A DNA stretch of 64,000 nt, from the NCBI GenBank assembly GCA_020628935.1, contig JAHDEG010000004.1, forward strand, positions 19,233-83,232. The letters are read 5' to 3'. The DNA is from Flavobacteriales bacterium (GTDB lineage: Bacteria > Bacteroidota > Bacteroidia > Flavobacteriales_G > JALEGO01). Positions 61,894-64,000 of this stretch are shown piece after piece. The notes below the pieces were generated by a model. It saw only the letters and a list, made by a program, of their open reading frames with translations, searched no databases and was not told the origin of the DNA. The position numbers and the translations under genes were made by a program. Positions within the stretch are counted from its first letter, which is position 1. Every line of letters starts with the position of its first letter.

Positions 61894-63663
61894 GTGAAAT
61901 TATTTTTTGAACTAAATGGTTACCTAAAAAAGTACAAATGGAAAATAGCTTTAGGCGTTGTGTTTATTATTATATCCAAGGTTTTTTCTATTTACCCAGC
62001 ACAACTTATTAGACAATCTTTTGATGCAGTTGGAGAGTCTGTAGAAAATTTTAAAATGATTTCTTCGGCCGAAGAATCAGCCATTTACAAACATGAAATC
62101 ACTCAAAAATTAACAAAATATATACTTTTTATACTAGGTGCGGCATTAATTAATGGCATTTTCTTATTTCTAACAAGACAAACAATAATAGTTGTTTCTA
62201 GAAAAATAGAATACGACATTAAAAACCAAGTATACAAACACTATCAAGAGCTACATCAAGGGTTTTATAAAAAAAACAACACTGGTGATATAATGAACCG
62301 AATAAGTGAAGATGTTAGTAGAGTACGAATGTATTTTGGGCCGGCAATCATGTATTCAATAAATTTAATTACCCTTTTTGTTTTAGTAATTAGCACAATG
62401 GTAAGTGTTAACTTAAAACTTACACTATACTGCCTTACACCACTACCTCTATTGGCCATTATAATTTATTATGTAAGCAATACCATTCATAAAAAAAGTA
62501 CAGAAGTACAACGGCAACTCTCTAACCTATCTACCATTAGTCAAGAAACTTTTTCGGGTATACGTATCTTAAAGGCCTACTTCAAAGTAAATTTTTTTCA
62601 AAACAAATTTGAAAGTGAAGCCAACACTTATAAAGATACTTTTATGGGTTTAGCTACAGTAAACGCGCTTTTTATGCCTGTAATGACTATGTTAATTGGC
62701 CTAAGTACTATTTTAACTATTTATATTGGAGGAAAACTTGCCATTGAAGGAGAAATTACAGCGGGTAACATTGCCGAATTTGTCATTTATGTTAACATGC
62801 TAACCTGGCCTGTTGCTTCACTAGGTTGGGTAACCTCGCTCATACAAAGAGCAATGGCATCTTATGAACGTATTCGAAATTTTTTAGATGTAGAACCACA
62901 TATCAAATCACATGAAAACGCTGAACCATTTGAGTTGGGAGACATAAAATTTAATGATGTTTCAATTACTTATGAAGACACAAACATACAAGCATTAAAT
63001 AAAGTGTCATTTACCATAAAACAAGGACAAACAATTGGCATAGTAGGTAAAACAGGTTCAGGAAAATCTACCATAGCAAACTTAATAGCACGTTTATACG
63101 ACCCAATTGATGGAGAAATTACCTTAGCAGATAAAAATTTAAAAAAAATAAACCTCAACGAACTTAGAGAAAACATAGGCTATGTGCCACAAGAAGTGTT
63201 TTTATTTTCTGACTCCATTTTAAACAATATAACATTTGGATTAAAAACAGAAGTAGACGAAAGTTTGGTAATTCAAGCAGCTAAAGACGCTCATATTCAT
63301 CATAACATAACAGACTTACCCAATAAATACAACACTGTTTTAGGCGAAAGAGGAATAAATTTATCAGGAGGTCAAAAGCAAAGAATTTCAATTGCAAGAG
63401 GGATAATTAAAGAGCCCTCCATCCTAATTTTTGATGATTGCCTCTCAGCCGTAGATACCGAAACAGAAAACGAAATTTTAAACAATTTACTTCGCATAAT
63501 GAAGGATAAAACAACCGTAATAATTAGTCAGAGAATATCTGCTGTTAAAGATGCCAATTATACCATTGTTATTGATAATGGAACAATTATTCAAGAAGGT
63601 AAACATCACGATCTTATTAACCGTGAAGGAATGTACAAAGAGCTTTATGTAGAGCAACAATAG
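61894..63663 (+). CDS. ABC exporter, fused permease and ATPase
   Basis: 589 aa with a GTG start. The N-terminal membrane domain (residues ~15-320) has six helices (for example WKIALGVVFIIISKVFSIYP, YILFILGAALINGIFLFL and ITLFVLVISTMVSVNL). The ATPase (residues ~340-589) shows Walker A GKTGSGKST, signature LSGGQKQRIS, Walker B ILIFDDCLSAVD and the H-loop equivalent VIISQRI (Gln instead of the usual His). It works as a homo- or heterodimeric exporter; the switch to SQRISAVKDA suggests one degenerate site if it is a heterodimer. The substrate (lipid or drug) is unknown. The nusB - exporter - DUF3276 order is common in Flavobacteria. Confidence 0.9.
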   Translation: MKLFFELNGYLKKYKWKIALGVVFIIISKVFSIYPAQLIRQSFDAVGESVENFKMISSAEESAIYKHEITQKLTKYILFILGAALINGIFLFLTRQTIIVVSRKIEYDIKNQVYKHYQELHQGFYKKNNTGDIMNRISEDVSRVRMYFGPAIMYSINLITLFVLVISTMVSVNLKLTLYCLTPLPLLAIIIYYVSNTIHKKSTEVQRQLSNLSTISQETFSGIRILKAYFKVNFFQNKFESEANTYKDTFMGLATVNALFMPVMTMLIGLSTILTIYIGGKLAIEGEITAGNIAEFVIYVNMLTWPVASLGWVTSLIQRAMASYERIRNFLDVEPHIKSHENAEPFELGDIKFNDVSITYEDTNIQALNKVSFTIKQGQTIGIVGKTGSGKSTIANLIARLYDPIDGEITLADKNLKKINLNELRENIGYVPQEVFLFSDSILNNITFGLKTEVDESLVIQAAKDAHIHHNITDLPNKYNTVLGERGINLSGGQKQRISIARGIIKEPSILIFDDCLSAVDTETENEILNNLLRIMKDKTTVIISQRISAVKDANYTIVIDNGTIIQEGKHHDLINREGMYKELYVEQQ

Positions 63664-63748
63664 TAAGAAGATCATTTTATAAATTTTGATGGAAACTGTT
63701 AATTTATTAATTAACTTTAATTGTTAATTTTGATTAAATCAGCTTAAA

Positions 63749-64000
63749 ATGGAGAAAGCAGGAAAGTTTGAAGAACGCGATAATGAAGAAATTTATGCCA
63801 ACGCAGTTCGAGCAGGTAAAAGAACCTATTTTTTTGACGTTAAAAAAACAAAAGCTGATGAGCATTACTTAACCATTACTGAAAGTAAAAGAAAATATAA
63901 CGAAGACGGCACCTTCTTTTATCAGAAACACAAAGTATTTCTATACAGAGAAGATTTTGAGAAGTTCTCAGACGCGCTAAACGACACTCTTGAAAGAATT
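63749..64000 (+). CDS. DUF3276 / PUR-family nucleic-acid-binding protein (3' truncated by window edge)
   Basis: 84 residues are visible. The sequence EEIYANAVRAGKRTYFFDVK, TKADEHYLTITESKRKYNED and HKVFLYREDFEKFSDALND is the DUF3276 (bacterial Pur-alpha-like) signature. The Pur repeat is a beta-beta-beta-beta-alpha unit that binds single-stranded DNA or RNA. The gene starts 85 bp after the ABC exporter stop; the end lies beyond the window. Full-length family members are about 100-125 aa. Confidence 0.92.
   Translation, partial: MEKAGKFEERDNEEIYANAVRAGKRTYFFDVKKTKADEHYLTITESKRKYNEDGTFFYQKHKVFLYREDFEKFSDALNDTLERI

Overview
The window looks like a chromosomal segment of a marine or aquatic member of the Bacteroidota, most likely a Flavobacteriales-type organism. 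The base composition is AT-rich. Four proteins carry type IX secretion (T9SS) sorting domains. Bacteroidota-type families are common (DUF4920, DUF5683, DUF4296, DUF4197, DUF3276, WbqC, fused-E1 dehydrogenase, long NusB). Promoters resemble the TTTG / TAnnTTTG consensus and Shine-Dalgarno sequences are rare. No phage, transposase, CRISPR array or rRNA operon was seen.

Layout. 1-4.8 kb: the 3' part of a repeat-rich T9SS adhesin-like gene, a gamma-carbonic-anhydrase-like protein, a DUF4920 lipoprotein and a DUF547/beta-barrel protein. 4.9-13.9 kb: a long plus-strand run with UPF0173 hydrolase, parA, parB, DUF5683, dapB, two consecutive signal peptidases I, WbqC and a 5'-nucleotidase split into two genes. 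14-16.7 kb: dnaA with its terminator, a frameshifted low-molecular-weight tyrosine phosphatase and an RsmI-like methyltransferase. 16.7-24 kb (minus): a five-gene run holding a T9SS fibronectin-type protein, a small secreted protein, a propeller/SpoIIE sensor phosphatase, a SiaB-like kinase and a SiaC-like (DUF1987) protein. This is a complete partner-switch module. 24-27.5 kb (minus): an active/inactive M16 peptidase pair and a nitronate monooxygenase. 27.6-37.8 kb: an outer-membrane protein, mtaB, lipoproteins, an EVE protein, a TonB-dependent receptor, a second DUF547 protein, tRNA-Leu(CAA) and polA. 38-45.7 kb (mostly minus): a barrel protein, a TPR protein, fused E1 dehydrogenase, parE and a secreted nuclease-like protein. 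45.8-51.8 kb (plus): a deoxyhypusine-synthase-like enzyme, acs, a dolichol-phosphate-mannose-synthase-like GT2, DUF1697, DUF4296 and rpsF-rpsR-rplI. 52-59 kb: aconitase, then a Crp-type regulator with an Hsp31-like protein and a nitroreductase, then a T9SS glycosidase-like protein. 59-64 kb: a broken DUF3817 gene, a small MscS protein, DUF1853, nusB (minus), an ABC exporter and a partial DUF3276 gene.

Most of the window is housekeeping. The parts most worth a second look are: the SiaABC-like module coupled to T9SS/secreted proteins; two dispersed, divergent intergenic elements (37787-37885 and 54502-54595) that keep the same layout while their hairpin sequences change in a compensatory way; a third intergenic element (51964-52004) with pseudoknot geometry; an Hsp31/HchA homologue that has gained a membrane anchor and seems to have lost its metal site; and two genes broken by single-base indels (15520-15979 and 58929-59209).
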